Assembly: GCF_027307225.1 (NCBI RefSeq)
Contig: NZ_DAHUXJ010000015.1
Coordinates: 1 to 64,000 of the forward strand
Length of the DNA: 64,000 bases
Direction of reading: 5' to 3'
Source: Bradyrhizobium sp.
GTDB taxonomy: Bacteria; Pseudomonadota; Alphaproteobacteria; Rhizobiales; Xanthobacteraceae
Part shown: one piece after another, positions 1-9,133 of the stretch
Layout: each line of letters begins with the position of its first letter
Numbering within the stretch: the stretch's first letter is position 1
Translations under genes and position numbers: made by a program
Notes under the pieces: generated by a model
Told to the model about the DNA's origin: nothing
Database searches by the model: none
What the model saw: the letters and a program-made list of their open reading frames with translations, nothing else

Positions 1-472
1 AGAGGGCTAACCCGGCAGCAATATCCATGGCATGACCAGGCTGGCGGAACCGTCCACGCTTTCCGGCTCCTCCGAAACTCAACAACGAAGGCGACAGATC
101 ACGAGCTACAAAAATACGACATCTTCACCCGCTACGGACAGGCAATGATCTGTCATTTGGCTTTCCCGGATATTGCTCCCTATACTGCTGGAGAAGACGA
201 CGCTTCCTCCTGGCGCCGGCAAATAGCGTTCTTGATAACGGCGTCCGCCTGGGGTTTTCGCAATCGTGGCTCGCTGCCCGCCTGTGGAATCGATCGGCTG
301 AAGGTTCTCCCGCGCGCGCTCAAAAGCCGCAAAACCAGGAATTAGGGGCCGGATGCCCGCTGTGCCTCGGCATGCTTTCGAAAGTGGATTTGCACGTCAC
401 CACTAGGCGACCTGGCTATAGCAGCTAAGCCGTCCCCAAAAGTGCGCAACGATGTCTCGACTTGGCGACATC
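1..472. other. No recognisable gene
   Basis: The stretch contains two short ORFs (66 and 63 aa) without a recognisable motif, clear ribosome binding site or similarity to anything else in the window. I see no FixK box, tRNA or clear terminator here. It lies downstream of phaC, which ends at its right edge. Confidence 0.4.
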
Positions 473-2302
473 TCACGGCTCAAGGACATAGGAACCAGGT
501 GCATCGCTCAGCGGCGTGCCTTTTTGCTCGCTGCCACCCGGCCCTGGCGGCGCGACCGGTTGACCAGAATGCGAAGCCAGGAACCGTGTCCACTCGTTCC
601 ACCACGAACCTTCGTGGGACGGCGCGCGCTTGATCCACTCATCCGGGCCGATATAGGGATCATTGGCATTCTTCGTGAGCAGCTGATAGCTATGCCTCTC
701 CTCCGCGGCCGGCGCGACAATGCCGGCATTGTGTCCGCCGCTGGTGAGAACGTAGGTGATATCCGCATTGGCGAGGAAATGGATCTTGTAGGTCGATCTC
801 CAGGGAGCGACATGGTCGCGCTGAGTCCCAACGACAAACATCGGCATATGCAGATCAGAAAGGGCGACCGGTTTACCGTCGACCTGATAGCGGCCTTCGG
901 CGAGATCGTTGTTGAGGAAAAGCCGGCGCAAATAGTCAGAATGCATTCGATAGGGCATGCGAGTGGCGTCCGCATTCCATGACATCAGGTCGTTGGGAGC
1001 GGCCCGTTCTCCGACGAGGTAATCCCTAATGACGCGCGACCAAAGCAGATCGTTGGCCCGCAGCATCTGGAAGGCGCCGGCCATCTGTGCGGTCCCCAGA
1101 AAGCCGCGCCGCCACATCAGATCCTCCAGGAATGCGACCTGGCTCTCGTTGATGAATAGCGTCAACTCGCCAGCTTCCGTGAAATCCGTCTGAGCGGCGA
1201 GCAACGTCACCGACCGCAAACAATCGGGGCGATCCCGGCCCAATCGAGCAGCGGCGATCGATAATAGAGTGCCGCCAAGGCAATAGCCCGTAGCATGAAT
1301 GGCCTGCCCTGGCATGATCTCGTTGATAGCGCCGATGGCCGCATCCACTCCAAGCTCGCGATAATCCTCAAGGCTGTAATTCCGGAAGTCGGACGTCGGA
1401 TTCCTCCAGGAGATCATGAATACGGTGAAGCCTTTTTCGACCAGGAAGCGCACCAGCGAGTTGCGTGGCGAAAGGTCGAGAATGTAATATTTCATGATCC
1501 AAGCCGGCACGATCAGCACCGGCTCCGGACGGACTGTCTGCGTCGTGGGGGAATACTGGATGAGCTCGATTAGTTCATTGCGATAGACAACCTTGCCGGG
1601 CGTGACGGCGACATCCTTGCCGACAACGAATTTCTGACCGCTTCTCAGCTTTCCGCCTGCGAGCAAAGCCTGCCAATCTTCAATCCAGTTATGCAGGCCC
1701 GAGACGAAATTGCCGCCGCCTGTCTCCATGATCTTGCGCAACACTTCCGGATTGCTGCCGGTGAAATTCGTCGGCGCCACGGTATCGAGACATTGGCGAA
1801 GCACGAAGTCGGCAATCGCCGCATTCGAGTGCGCCAGTCCGTGAATATCGGTCGTGGTGGAATGCCACCATTGTTCGGTCAGCAGGAAGGCCTGTGCCAA
1901 AAGGTTGAAGGACGGCAGCTCCCAATCCGAGCCCGTAAAGCGTCGGTCGTTCTCCGACAGCTTGATCAACGACCACGGCTGGAAGGCCGCGTGCCTCGGC
2001 ACTAAGGCGTCGACAAATTGCATTGCATTCTGCATCGCCTGACCGGCAAGAGCGGCGCGCTTTCCGGGAGATGCCAAAAGATGCAATTGCCAGTCGGCAA
2101 AAGCCAATGCCAGCGCGGCTGGCGAGAGCCCGCCCGTGAAGCGCGCCAACGCGGCGTGGAAGGACCTGTCGACGGCGTCGACTGCGGCGGCCGGGTCATG
2201 TGCGGCGATTGGCTCCGCCGCGTCCATGGCGGGCAGCTCAACGGGTTCCGTCGGGGAGTTAGCAATTCTTGGCTTAGCGCTGATCGATGCTGAAGGTGTC
2301 AT
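473..2302 (-). CDS. phaC: Class I poly(3-hydroxyalkanoate) synthase PhaC
   Basis: Polymerises 3-hydroxyacyl-CoA into polyhydroxyalkanoate at the granule surface. The 609-aa product has the usual class I length, an N-terminal PhaC domain, and an alpha/beta-hydrolase core with the lipase-like box GYCLGG, whose cysteine is the catalytic nucleophile in this family. The His of the triad fits SGGHNAG near the C-terminus. The ORF track begins at a TTG; I prefer the ATG two codons later, which has AGGAG seven bases upstream. A TTGC-type FixK box lies about 52 bp upstream of this ATG. phaB, which makes the substrate, is 3 kb away on the same strand, so carbon storage under low oxygen is the likely role. 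Confidence 0.95.
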   Translation of the reverse strand: MTPSASISAKPRIANSPTEPVELPAMDAAEPIAAHDPAAAVDAVDRSFHAALARFTGGLSPAALALAFADWQLHLLASPGKRAALAGQAMQNAMQFVDALVPRHAAFQPWSLIKLSENDRRFTGSDWELPSFNLLAQAFLLTEQWWHSTTTDIHGLAHSNAAIADFVLRQCLDTVAPTNFTGSNPEVLRKIMETGGGNFVSGLHNWIEDWQALLAGGKLRSGQKFVVGKDVAVTPGKVVYRNELIELIQYSPTTQTVRPEPVLIVPAWIMKYYILDLSPRNSLVRFLVEKGFTVFMISWRNPTSDFRNYSLEDYRELGVDAAIGAINEIMPGQAIHATGYCLGGTLLSIAAARLGRDRPDCLRSVTLLAAQTDFTEAGELTLFINESQVAFLEDLMWRRGFLGTAQMAGAFQMLRANDLLWSRVIRDYLVGERAAPNDLMSWNADATRMPYRMHSDYLRRLFLNNDLAEGRYQVDGKPVALSDLHMPMFVVGTQRDHVAPWRSTYKIHFLANADITYVLTSGGHNAGIVAPAAEERHSYQLLTKNANDPYIGPDEWIKRAPSHEGSWWNEWTRFLASHSGQPVAPPGPGGSEQKGTPLSDAPGSYVLEP

Positions 2303-2347
2303 GAGCAAGCTCCTACTTGCGGCTTACTGCGCGGCTCAGCCCGCGAA

Positions 2348-2361
2348 TTGCGCTGGATCAA
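2348..2361. promoter_or_regulatory. FixK/FNR-type box, TTGC variant
   Basis: The sequence is TTGC-GCTGGA-TCAA, which fits the relaxed TTG(A/C)-N6-(T/G)CAA form I recall for FixK2. Its centre is about 52 bp upstream of the phaC ATG. A perfect box lies 126 bp away facing the divergent ATPase gene. Confidence 0.55.
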
Positions 2362-2473
2362 TTGCCCGGCGGAGCATAGCCCTGAGCAGGTAGTGAACTG
2401 TCCCATCGGCAGCCTTCTTTTTTGGTCGTTTCTCGCCTCCCATCGAGGCGCAGATCATCGGACGAGGACCAGG

Positions 2474-2487
2474 TTGAGCTGCATCAA
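2474..2487. promoter_or_regulatory. FixK/FNR-type box
   Basis: Perfect palindromic TTGA-GCTGCA-TCAA. Its centre is about 77 bp upstream of the chosen ATG of the Mg2+-type P-ATPase, which suits activation from around -41. Confidence 0.75.
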
Positions 2488-2557
2488 CCTGCTATTCGAA
2501 GCCCGCCCTATGTTCACTCGGTTTCATTCGAGCAACGCAAAGAAGAGAGCGCCTGCG

Positions 2558-5110
2558 ATGATCCAAGATTCTCATACCATCGGGACGTTGCCCGCGGAGT
2601 TTTGGCAACTGCCTGAGGACATCCTTTTCTGCAAACTCGACTCTGATACAAACGGACTCTCTCAAAGCGAGGCCGAGAGGCGTCTTGCGATTTTTGGAGC
2701 GAACCGCGTTGAAGCCTCCAAGAGCCGGTCGATCCTTGAAAAGATCGGCCGTCGCGTCTTAAATCCACTTGTCGCCATGTTGTTGGTGGCCGCGGCCGTA
2801 TCCGGACTGAGCGGTGACCTTGGAAGCTTTGTAATCATCGTTGCCGTCCTGTCGTTGTCTCTGACGCTCGACATCGTTCAGGAACATCGCGCCGAGCTCA
2901 CTGCCGAGGCTTTGCGGGATTCGGTCGCTATTCAGGCCGACGTCGTACGCGACGGCGTCGAGATATCACTACCCGTCAAAGCGCTGGTCCCCGGCGACAT
3001 TGTCAGGCTCCGCACGGGCGACCTCATACCGGCCGACGGCATCGTCCTTGAATCCCGAGAATTGCAGGTCAACGAGGCCTTGATGACGGGTGAGCCTTTC
3101 CCCGCACTCAAGACCAGCGCGCCCTGCTCCTCGAAATCGCCGGCTGAAGCCACGAACGCCCTGTTCGCTGGAACAAGCACGGTCGGTGGGAGCGGCAAGA
3201 TGTTGATCGCGGAAACCGGAAGCCGCACCCGATTCGGCGCGATCACCGCGGCGCTGGCGGCGAACGCGCCGCCGACTGCTCTTGAACTGGGTGTGCGGCG
3301 GCTTGGCCTATTGATTCTTCGGCTTACGCTGCTTCTTACCTTGTTCGTGCTGATGGCTCATCTTGTCGCGCAACGCCCCGCGATGGAATCGTTCCTGTTC
3401 GCGGTCGCGCTGGCCGTCGGCCTGACACCGGAGCTGCTGCCGATGGTGATGACGGTGACGCTGGCGCGCGGAGCACTGCGCATGGCGGCCCGAAAGGTGA
3501 TCGTCAAGCGGCTGTCCGCGATTCACGACCTCGGCGCCATGGACACGCTTTGCGTCGACAAGACCGGTACGCTCACAGAAGCCAGGATCACGCTGGCAGC
3601 GCATGTCGATTCCGAGGGGCGTGATAGCGATCCTGTTCTCAGTCTTGCGTACATGAACAGCACGTTCCAGGCCGGCTTCAGAAGTCCCCTGGATGAAGCG
3701 ATACTCGCGGCGAGCCATGATGGCGTCGATAATTGGGTACGGCTCTCGGAAGTGCCCTTTGACTTCGAACGACGTTGCCTGTCAGTGCTCGCCGCACGCA
3801 ACTGCGAACACGTCCTGATCTCAAAAGGGGCCCCTGAATCCATTCTCGCGCGGTGTGCCGCTGTTGAAATCGACGGGCTCGCCCATCCGTTCGATGAAGC
3901 CTGGCAACAAAAGCTGACAGCCATACAGGATCGCTACGCGCGCGACGGCTTCCGCCTGCTCGCGGTTGCGACGAGATTGATGCCCCCGGCGCAAGAGACG
4001 GTTGCCGTCGGCGATGAGGTTGATCTTACACTGATTGGCTTCTGTGTCTTCGCCGATCCGCCGAAGCAGGATGCGGCTGACGCCATCGCGAGCCTCGCCT
4101 CGCTAGGTGTGAGGATAAAGATCCTCTCGGGGGACCACGCTGCGGTGGTTGCCCATGTTGCGGGATCAGTCGGGCTTCCATCAGATCGTATCATGACCGG
4201 CAGCGACATTTCCGAACTCACAGATGCTGCACTCGCTGCACAGGTCGATGATATCGATCTTTTTGCGCGTATCGATCCCGATCAAAAGCGACGGATCATC
4301 ACGGCACTCCGCCATCGCAACCACGTGGTGGGCTTCATGGGAGACGGCGTCAACGATGCGCCGGCCATCCATACAGCCCATGTCGGCATCTCCGTCACCG
4401 GTGCAACCGAAGTCGCGCGCGCTGCCGCCGATATGATCCTGCTGGCCCCCGATCTTTCGGTGTTGGCAGCCGGAGTACGCGAGGGCCGGCGAACATTTGC
4501 GAATATCCTGAAATATGTCCGCATGGGAACGAGCTCGAATTTTGGCAACATGCTCTCGATGGCCCTGGCATCGATCGTACTGCCGTTCCTACCGCTCCTG
4601 CCCTTGCAGATTCTTCTGAACAATCTGCTTTACGATCTTTCGGAAGTGGGCATCCCCTTCGATGAAGTCGACCAGGAGGACGTCGAGCGGCCTCAGGCTT
4701 GGGATATGCGAGGCATTCTTCGCTTTACCATCCTCATGGGCGCGGTCTCATCGCTGTTCGACGCCATCACGTTCGTGGTCCTTCTTAAGGTCTTCCACGC
4801 AGAGGCGACACTGTTTCAAACAGGCTGGTTTGTTGAATCGATCGCCACCCAAATCCTGGTCATTTTCCTGATCCGCTCGCGCCGGATGCCGTGGCGCGCG
4901 AACCGGCCGCACGCCACACTGATCGCCACCTCGCTGGGCGCCCTGGCCGCCGGAGTGGCACTTGCGCTCGGTCCGTGGGGACGATTGTTCGGCTTTACAA
5001 CGCCTCCCATGACACTGATGGCCACAATTGTGGCTATAACCGCGACTTATCTCGCGGCGGCAGAAGTCGCCAAGCGCGTGGCGGTTCCATATCCGCCGAA
5101 CCGGACATGA
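2558..5110 (+). CDS. mgtA: MgtA/MgtB-type P-type Mg2+ ATPase
   Basis: A P3B-type cation ATPase of 850 aa that should import Mg2+ across the inner membrane. It shows the N-terminal cation-ATPase domain, the actuator TGEP-like motif (LMTGEPFP), the phosphorylation motif DKTGTLT, the hinge GDGVNDAPA, and a C-terminal membrane block closely resembling MgtA (LFQTGWFVESI and RTRR-like RSRRMPW). The track ORF starts 70 codons earlier, but the ATG at 2558 has GAGAG eight bases upstream, and the region before it carries a FixK box, so I chose it. It is divergent from phaC. Mg2+ specificity is by family resemblance only; metal-ligating residues were not assessed individually. Confidence 0.85.
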   Translation: MIQDSHTIGTLPAEFWQLPEDILFCKLDSDTNGLSQSEAERRLAIFGANRVEASKSRSILEKIGRRVLNPLVAMLLVAAAVSGLSGDLGSFVIIVAVLSLSLTLDIVQEHRAELTAEALRDSVAIQADVVRDGVEISLPVKALVPGDIVRLRTGDLIPADGIVLESRELQVNEALMTGEPFPALKTSAPCSSKSPAEATNALFAGTSTVGGSGKMLIAETGSRTRFGAITAALAANAPPTALELGVRRLGLLILRLTLLLTLFVLMAHLVAQRPAMESFLFAVALAVGLTPELLPMVMTVTLARGALRMAARKVIVKRLSAIHDLGAMDTLCVDKTGTLTEARITLAAHVDSEGRDSDPVLSLAYMNSTFQAGFRSPLDEAILAASHDGVDNWVRLSEVPFDFERRCLSVLAARNCEHVLISKGAPESILARCAAVEIDGLAHPFDEAWQQKLTAIQDRYARDGFRLLAVATRLMPPAQETVAVGDEVDLTLIGFCVFADPPKQDAADAIASLASLGVRIKILSGDHAAVVAHVAGSVGLPSDRIMTGSDISELTDAALAAQVDDIDLFARIDPDQKRRIITALRHRNHVVGFMGDGVNDAPAIHTAHVGISVTGATEVARAAADMILLAPDLSVLAAGVREGRRTFANILKYVRMGTSSNFGNMLSMALASIVLPFLPLLPLQILLNNLLYDLSEVGIPFDEVDQEDVERPQAWDMRGILRFTILMGAVSSLFDAITFVVLLKVFHAEATLFQTGWFVESIATQILVIFLIRSRRMPWRANRPHATLIATSLGALAAGVALALGPWGRLFGFTTPPMTLMATIVAITATYLAAAEVAKRVAVPYPPNRT

Positions 5111-5211
5111 AAGTCAGGGCATACATGCTGGCGTGCGGGCGCGGCCACCGGGCGGCAAAAGGCACGGCTTCAAGCCGCCCACAAGCGATAAAACGTCGCG
5201 CTGCCTCGGAC

Positions 5212-5625
5212 TTAGGCTCGATCGACGCTGACTTGATCGATATGAAAATGCTTGCGACCGAGAGCAATGATCTCTGCATCGGTGGGATGATCGCAGGCGT
5301 CCAACCGAAGGACCATCTGCGAATAGACAGACTGCAAATGATGCAGCAGAGCCGTTTTTTCCGTGCCCGGTCCCACGATCAGGACCTCCCGACAGAGAGC
5401 GACGGCCTTCGCGACCTGCTCAAGGAATGATGGATCTTCCTCTACTCGGCCTGAGCCGACGGTGTTGGCCTTATGGTGAAGGTGCTGCGAAGCAAGGTGA
5501 GCATGCACGACGCTTGGGGTGACACCCGTCATTCCCATCGAGAACACCTTTGCAATCAGATGATCAATCCAGATCACCGCCCGGCTATGCGTCTGGCCGA
5601 CTTGTGTTTCTGCCGAATTCTTCAT
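5212..5625 (-). CDS. eRF1-domain-3-like 'translational machinery' protein
   Basis: A 137-aa soluble protein starting 31 bp after phaB, probably in its transcript. The opening part (AVIWIDHLIAKVF) and the later segment (EVLIVGPGTEKTALLHHL) look like the small stand-alone proteins related to the third domain of release factor eRF1 that occur in rhizobia beside stress genes. No enzymatic motif is visible and the real function is unknown. The ATG is preceded by a plausible GGAG-like sequence (CCCGGAGTACAAC). Confidence 0.6.
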   Translation of the reverse strand: MKNSAETQVGQTHSRAVIWIDHLIAKVFSMGMTGVTPSVVHAHLASQHLHHKANTVGSGRVEEDPSFLEQVAKAVALCREVLIVGPGTEKTALLHHLQSVYSQMVLRLDACDHPTDAEIIALGRKHFHIDQVSVDRA

Positions 5626-5656
5626 GTTGTACTCCGGGGTGGCGGCTGGCGCCGAC

Positions 5657-6382
5657 TTAACTCATATACTGGCCGCCGTTGATCGACAGTGTCGATCCCG
5701 TGATGAACCCGGCCTCCTCAGCAGCGAGAAACAAGACGACGCGCGCGATCTCTTCGGGCTTGCCGAGCCGGCCGACCGGAATTTGCGGCAGGATGTTCTT
5801 CTCCATGACGTCCGGCGGCACGGCATCCAGCATCTCGGTGTGAATGTAGCCCGGGCAGATTGCGTTGACGGTGATTCCCAGACGCGCGGTTTCGAGCGCC
5901 AGCGCCTTGGTGAACCCGAGTTCGCCCGCTTTCGCCGCGGAATAATTTGTCTGGCCGAGCTGCCCCCTCTGGCCGTTGATCGATGAGATCGTGATGATGC
6001 GGCCGAATTTTCGCGCGCGCATACCTTCGATCACCTGACGACACATGTTGAATAGGCCACTGAGGTTGGTGCGGATGACGGCGTCCCATTGCGTCCTGCT
6101 CATCTTGTGGAGCGCAGCATCGCGGACGATGCCGGCGTTGTTCACCAAGATGTCAATCGGCCCGAGCGATGCTTCGACTGCTTGCACACCGCGAGCACAG
6201 GCGTCGAAGTCCCCAATGTCCCATTGATGGACATGGATACCAGTTTTGCTCGCGAAGGCCTCCGCCGCCTTGGTGTTGCCGGCGTAGGTCGCGGCGACGG
6301 TGTAGCCCGCCATCTGAAGCGCCCGCGAAACCGCGGCGCCGATACCTCTCGTGCCGCCCGTCACCAATGCCACGCGCGCCAT
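5657..6382 (-). CDS. phaB: Acetoacetyl-CoA reductase PhaB
   Basis: A short-chain dehydrogenase that reduces acetoacetyl-CoA to (R)-3-hydroxybutyryl-CoA, the monomer for PhaC. The 241-aa product opens with the nucleotide-binding TGGTRGIG, has NNAG, and the catalytic Ser-Tyr-Lys set (ISSING... and YSAAK). The upstream ATGs are rejected because GAGGGG sits six bases before the ATG at 6382. A perfect FixK box is about 69 bp upstream and shared with the divergent universal stress gene. The downstream 137-aa gene is probably cotranscribed. Confidence 0.92.
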   Translation of the reverse strand: MARVALVTGGTRGIGAAVSRALQMAGYTVAATYAGNTKAAEAFASKTGIHVHQWDIGDFDACARGVQAVEASLGPIDILVNNAGIVRDAALHKMSRTQWDAVIRTNLSGLFNMCRQVIEGMRARKFGRIITISSINGQRGQLGQTNYSAAKAGELGFTKALALETARLGITVNAICPGYIHTEMLDAVPPDVMEKNILPQIPVGRLGKPEEIARVVLFLAAEEAGFITGSTLSINGGQYMS

Positions 6383-6444
6383 ATGCATCCCCTCTTTCAC
6401 CGCAATCAGCGCTGGATCGATATCCGACATCAACTTGGCGAACC

Positions 6445-6458
6445 TTGACGTGCATCAA
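6445..6458. promoter_or_regulatory. FixK/FNR-type box, divergent phaB / usp
   Basis: Perfect TTGA-CGTGCA-TCAA, centred about 69 bp from the phaB ATG and 73 bp from the usp ATG. One palindrome could serve both directions. Confidence 0.78.
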
Positions 6459-6524
6459 ACTGGGGAACGACGGCGCGTGCTTTCATCAATCATCTGCTTT
6501 CTGCGAAGAAATGGGAGAGCCACG

Positions 6525-7361
6525 ATGTACAAGAATCTGCTGGTCCATATCCCGACCGAGCGCTCCGCGCGCCCTGCGGTCGATGGTTCGATTTCACTCG
6601 CCATGTCCTCTGGCGCCCATCTCGACGCCATCGCCATCGGATTTGAACGCGTCAACAACGTCCCCTTTGTCGCGGAGGGCGGTGCGGCCGTCGCTTCGAT
6701 CATTGAGCTTGAGTATGAACGCGCGATGGAGCGGGCCCAGGGCGCTCTTGAGGTCTTTGAAGTCGAGGCCAAAGGGGCGGAAATTAGCTACAATGCCCGC
6801 GCCCTGGTAGGCACTTTGGGCGATGTCGTAGCGACGGTTTCAGCCTCGGCTCGCCTCTATGACTTGATGGTGGTCTCGCAGGGAGAGCCAGATCGGGGCG
6901 GCTTCGATAACCAACTACCGCAGGAACTGCTGCTGCAGACTGGCGGACCGCTGCTGGTGTTCCCCTACACCTTTCGTGGCGCGTTCAAGGCGGCGCGCAT
7001 CGGCATCTGCTGGGATGGCAGCCGCCTTGCCGCTCGCGCGCTACATGACGCGATGCCGCTTCTTGCCCAGGCCGATACTTTGACGGCCATCACATTGAAT
7101 ATTTCGGAAGTGCCAGCGGAGGCTTCGCCGATCCAGCTGGCGAAAAATATGGCGCGCAGCGGATTGCCCGTGAGGACCATCTCCCTGAACGCCGATCGAG
7201 GCCAGGTTCAAGCGAGCATCCTGTCGGTCGCGGCTGACGAAAGCCTCGATCTCCTGGTCATGGGCGGATACGGCCATGCCCGCATGCAGGAAACCGTGTT
7301 CGGCGGTGTAACGCGCGAAATGTTTCGGAGCATGACGATCCCAGTTCTGATGTCACACTAA
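6525..7361 (+). CDS. Universal stress protein (two-domain UspA family)
   Basis: A 278-aa cytoplasmic protein with tandem Usp-like folds. The first half opens YKNLLVHIPTERSARPA; the second ends with the nucleotide-binding pattern LLVMGGYGHARMQE followed by VTREMF...IPVLMSH. The ATG at 6525 is preceded by GGGAGAG and lies 73 bp from a FixK box, so the longer track ORF is trimmed. The next gene, a small cytochrome c, begins 18 bp after its stop and is probably in the same transcript. Usp proteins of this kind are commonly induced by hypoxia; the ligand is unknown. Confidence 0.88.
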   Translation: MYKNLLVHIPTERSARPAVDGSISLAMSSGAHLDAIAIGFERVNNVPFVAEGGAAVASIIELEYERAMERAQGALEVFEVEAKGAEISYNARALVGTLGDVVATVSASARLYDLMVVSQGEPDRGGFDNQLPQELLLQTGGPLLVFPYTFRGAFKAARIGICWDGSRLAARALHDAMPLLAQADTLTAITLNISEVPAEASPIQLAKNMARSGLPVRTISLNADRGQVQASILSVAADESLDLLVMGGYGHARMQETVFGGVTREMFRSMTIPVLMSH

Positions 7362-7379
7362 GCACGAAGCGACGCCGCT

Positions 7380-7709
7380 ATGTCTCTGATCCGTCAAACT
7401 GCTGCTTGCGGGACTGCCATTGCCTTTGCGCTGCTGTCCGGCATGTCGCCGACCACAGCGGCAAATCCCCAGCAGGGCAAGCGCCTCGCGCTGATGTACT
7501 GCGCGAGGTGTCATTCCATCGACAAGGCAGGCCCCAGCCCCCTCAAAATCGCCCCGCCCTTCCGGACCCTGCACGAACGCTATCCCGTTGAGACGCTGCA
7601 GGAAGCGCTGGCGGAAGGAATCGTCACCGGGCATCCGACCATGCCGCAATTCAGTTTTGATGCCGACCAGGTCGGTGACTTCATCGCCTTCCTGAAATCT
7701 TTGGAGTGA
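7380..7709 (+). CDS. Small monoheme c-type cytochrome
   Basis: A 109-aa exported protein. An N-terminal signal sequence of about 28 residues is followed by one heme site (CARCH) and a distal methionine candidate in HPTMPQF. Overall it resembles class I cytochromes c, with electron transfer in the periplasm as the likely role. It follows usp by 18 bp, and is followed by a FixK box 16 bp downstream that belongs to the next gene. Its redox partner cannot be told from sequence. Confidence 0.85.
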   Translation: MSLIRQTAACGTAIAFALLSGMSPTTAANPQQGKRLALMYCARCHSIDKAGPSPLKIAPPFRTLHERYPVETLQEALAEGIVTGHPTMPQFSFDADQVGDFIAFLKSLE

Positions 7710-7724
7710 GGATCTCCGCGATAA

Positions 7725-7738
7725 TTGAGGCACGTCAA
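7725..7738. promoter_or_regulatory. FixK/FNR-type box
   Basis: Perfect TTGA-GGCACG-TCAA, centred 64 bp upstream of the CBS-BON ATG. It gives the CBS-BON gene a promoter of its own within the usp cluster. Confidence 0.75.
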
Positions 7739-7795
7739 AGCGGAGGTCGCGGGGGTTCCCTATTCTTGTATCAACAAAATCAATGGAGGCATGTC

Positions 7796-8548
7796 ATGCG
7801 CGCTCATCAAATCATGACCAAGGACGTCATCACCGTCACGCCGCACACCACGATCGAGGAAGCGGCGAAGATCATGCTACGGACCCACATCAGCGGCCTG
7901 CCCGTTTTAACCGATGCCGGTCGGCTTGTCGGGGTCGTCTCGGAAAGCGATTTCCTGCGACGGAGTGAAATCGGCACCGGTCGTAAGCGCCCCTCCTGGC
8001 TCCAATTCATCCTGGGCGCGGGAAAGGTGGCGTCGGAATTCGTTCGCGAGCGTGGTCGCAAGGTTGCCGACGTAATGACGCCGGATCCGGTCACAGTCGA
8101 CGAGGAGACGCCGCTCGAGGACTTGGTTCGCTTGATGGAGAAGAACGACATCAAACGGCTTCCGGTGATGAGCGGCGGAACTCTGAAGGGAATTGTCACG
8201 CGTTCGAACCTCCTCCAAGCAGTTGCCAGCATGGCACACGAGATTCCGGATCCTACTGCTAACGACGATCACATTCGTGATCGCATTATCCGTACCGTAA
8301 ACGGGACCGATTGGCGGCCGATTGGTTTTGAGGTCACGGTCCGCAACGGGATCGTGCATCTGCATGGCATCATCACCACTGATGAGGCCCGTCAGGCCAC
8401 CATCGTCGCGGCCGAAAACACCGCCGGCGTCAAGGAGGTGCACGACCATCTCTGCTTTGTCGATACCTGGTCCGGCTTTTATGTCGAATCGCCAGAAGAC
8501 GATGCCAGCGATCGATTGAAGAAGGCCAATCAGGCGTGGGGGCGGTGA
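7796..8548 (+). CDS. CBS-CBS-BON domain protein
   Basis: A 250-aa protein with two CBS repeats (MRAHQIMTKDVITV and VADVMTPDPVTVDEE starts) forming a Bateman module at about residues 1-140, then a BON domain (VRNGIVHLHGIITTDEARQA). CBS pairs usually bind adenine nucleotides; BON domains bind lipid or membrane surfaces. The start is the ATG with GGAGG eight bases upstream, giving the canonical MRAHQIMT opening. Its stop codon overlaps the ATG of the next small membrane gene. The FixK box 64 bp upstream makes low-oxygen induction likely. Confidence 0.88.
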   Translation: MRAHQIMTKDVITVTPHTTIEEAAKIMLRTHISGLPVLTDAGRLVGVVSESDFLRRSEIGTGRKRPSWLQFILGAGKVASEFVRERGRKVADVMTPDPVTVDEETPLEDLVRLMEKNDIKRLPVMSGGTLKGIVTRSNLLQAVASMAHEIPDPTANDDHIRDRIIRTVNGTDWRPIGFEVTVRNGIVHLHGIITTDEARQATIVAAENTAGVKEVHDHLCFVDTWSGFYVESPEDDASDRLKKANQAWGR

Positions 8549-8727
8549 TGTTAGGATGGATCGTCCGCATCCTTTTCATACTGGCGGCGCCAATAGCGGC
8601 GCTGCTGGTATCGCGCGATGAACTGAATTTCGGCTTGGTTCAGACCTTTGTGGCCATGTTTCTGTTGGTTGGCTTCGTCGGCTTGGCTGCGGCATGGTCC
8701 GCGCGGGGGCCTCATGCTCGCCCGTGA
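8548..8727 (+). CDS. Small two-TM membrane protein
   Basis: A 59-aa hydrophobic protein with two predicted membrane segments (about residues 3-20 and 29-52). The ATG overlaps the stop of the CBS-BON gene, indicating translational coupling; the track start four codons earlier is a GTG. I do not recognise a family. The two proteins may act together at the membrane, an inference from coupling alone. Confidence 0.6.
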   Translation: MLGWIVRILFILAAPIAALLVSRDELNFGLVQTFVAMFLLVGFVGLAAAWSARGPHARP

Positions 8728-8903
8728 AGAAAAAGGGCGCATCAAAAATTGACCTGCACAAACATACAAATCGACGTGAGTTCAGTGGTGGGCTCATGAG
8801 GCCGATCGACTGACGCCGGCGGCAGTCAGCCGATGATAGCCAAATTGACGATAGGCAAAGTCGAGGCTGGAGGGGCGACGGCCGAACGATCGTCTCAACG
8901 CCT

Positions 8904-9101
8904 TCATCTTGTACCGTCGAATGTCGCTCCGAGCACCCTGCCATCCGTCGGATCGACGAGATGAACGCCGGAGCAGGCCAAGCACGATACGGTTTCATAC
9001 GTGCCTAGGCCAATTGCCTCCTCGGCAAGCAGCGCCTGAACCTTGCTGCCCGTCCGCGGGCAACTGAACAGGACGGGACGCCAGCGCTGACGGTCAGCCA
9101 T
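8904..9101 (-). CDS. Small CPRTG-type cysteine protein
   Basis: A 65-aa protein with an N-terminal VLFSCPRTGSKVQ segment and a later CLAC pair, which could form a small zinc ribbon (three cysteines in all). The N-terminus matches the gene at 16747-16989 (VFKCPRTGMSVQ), so the two are paralogues or share a domain. TGGAG lies upstream of the ATG. It starts 32 bp before the end of fixK on the same strand and may be cotranscribed with it. Function unknown. Confidence 0.6.
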   Translation of the reverse strand: MADRQRWRPVLFSCPRTGSKVQALLAEEAIGLGTYETVSCLACSGVHLVDPTDGRVLGATFDGTR

Positions 9102-9133
9102 TATTCACTCCAGGTACGACGGTCGGCGGGTTA

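Noticed and set aside
8845-8858. TTGA-CGATAG-GCAA, a relaxed FixK-type match
   Set aside because: It lies between gene 3' ends with no start codon at a useful distance on either strand.
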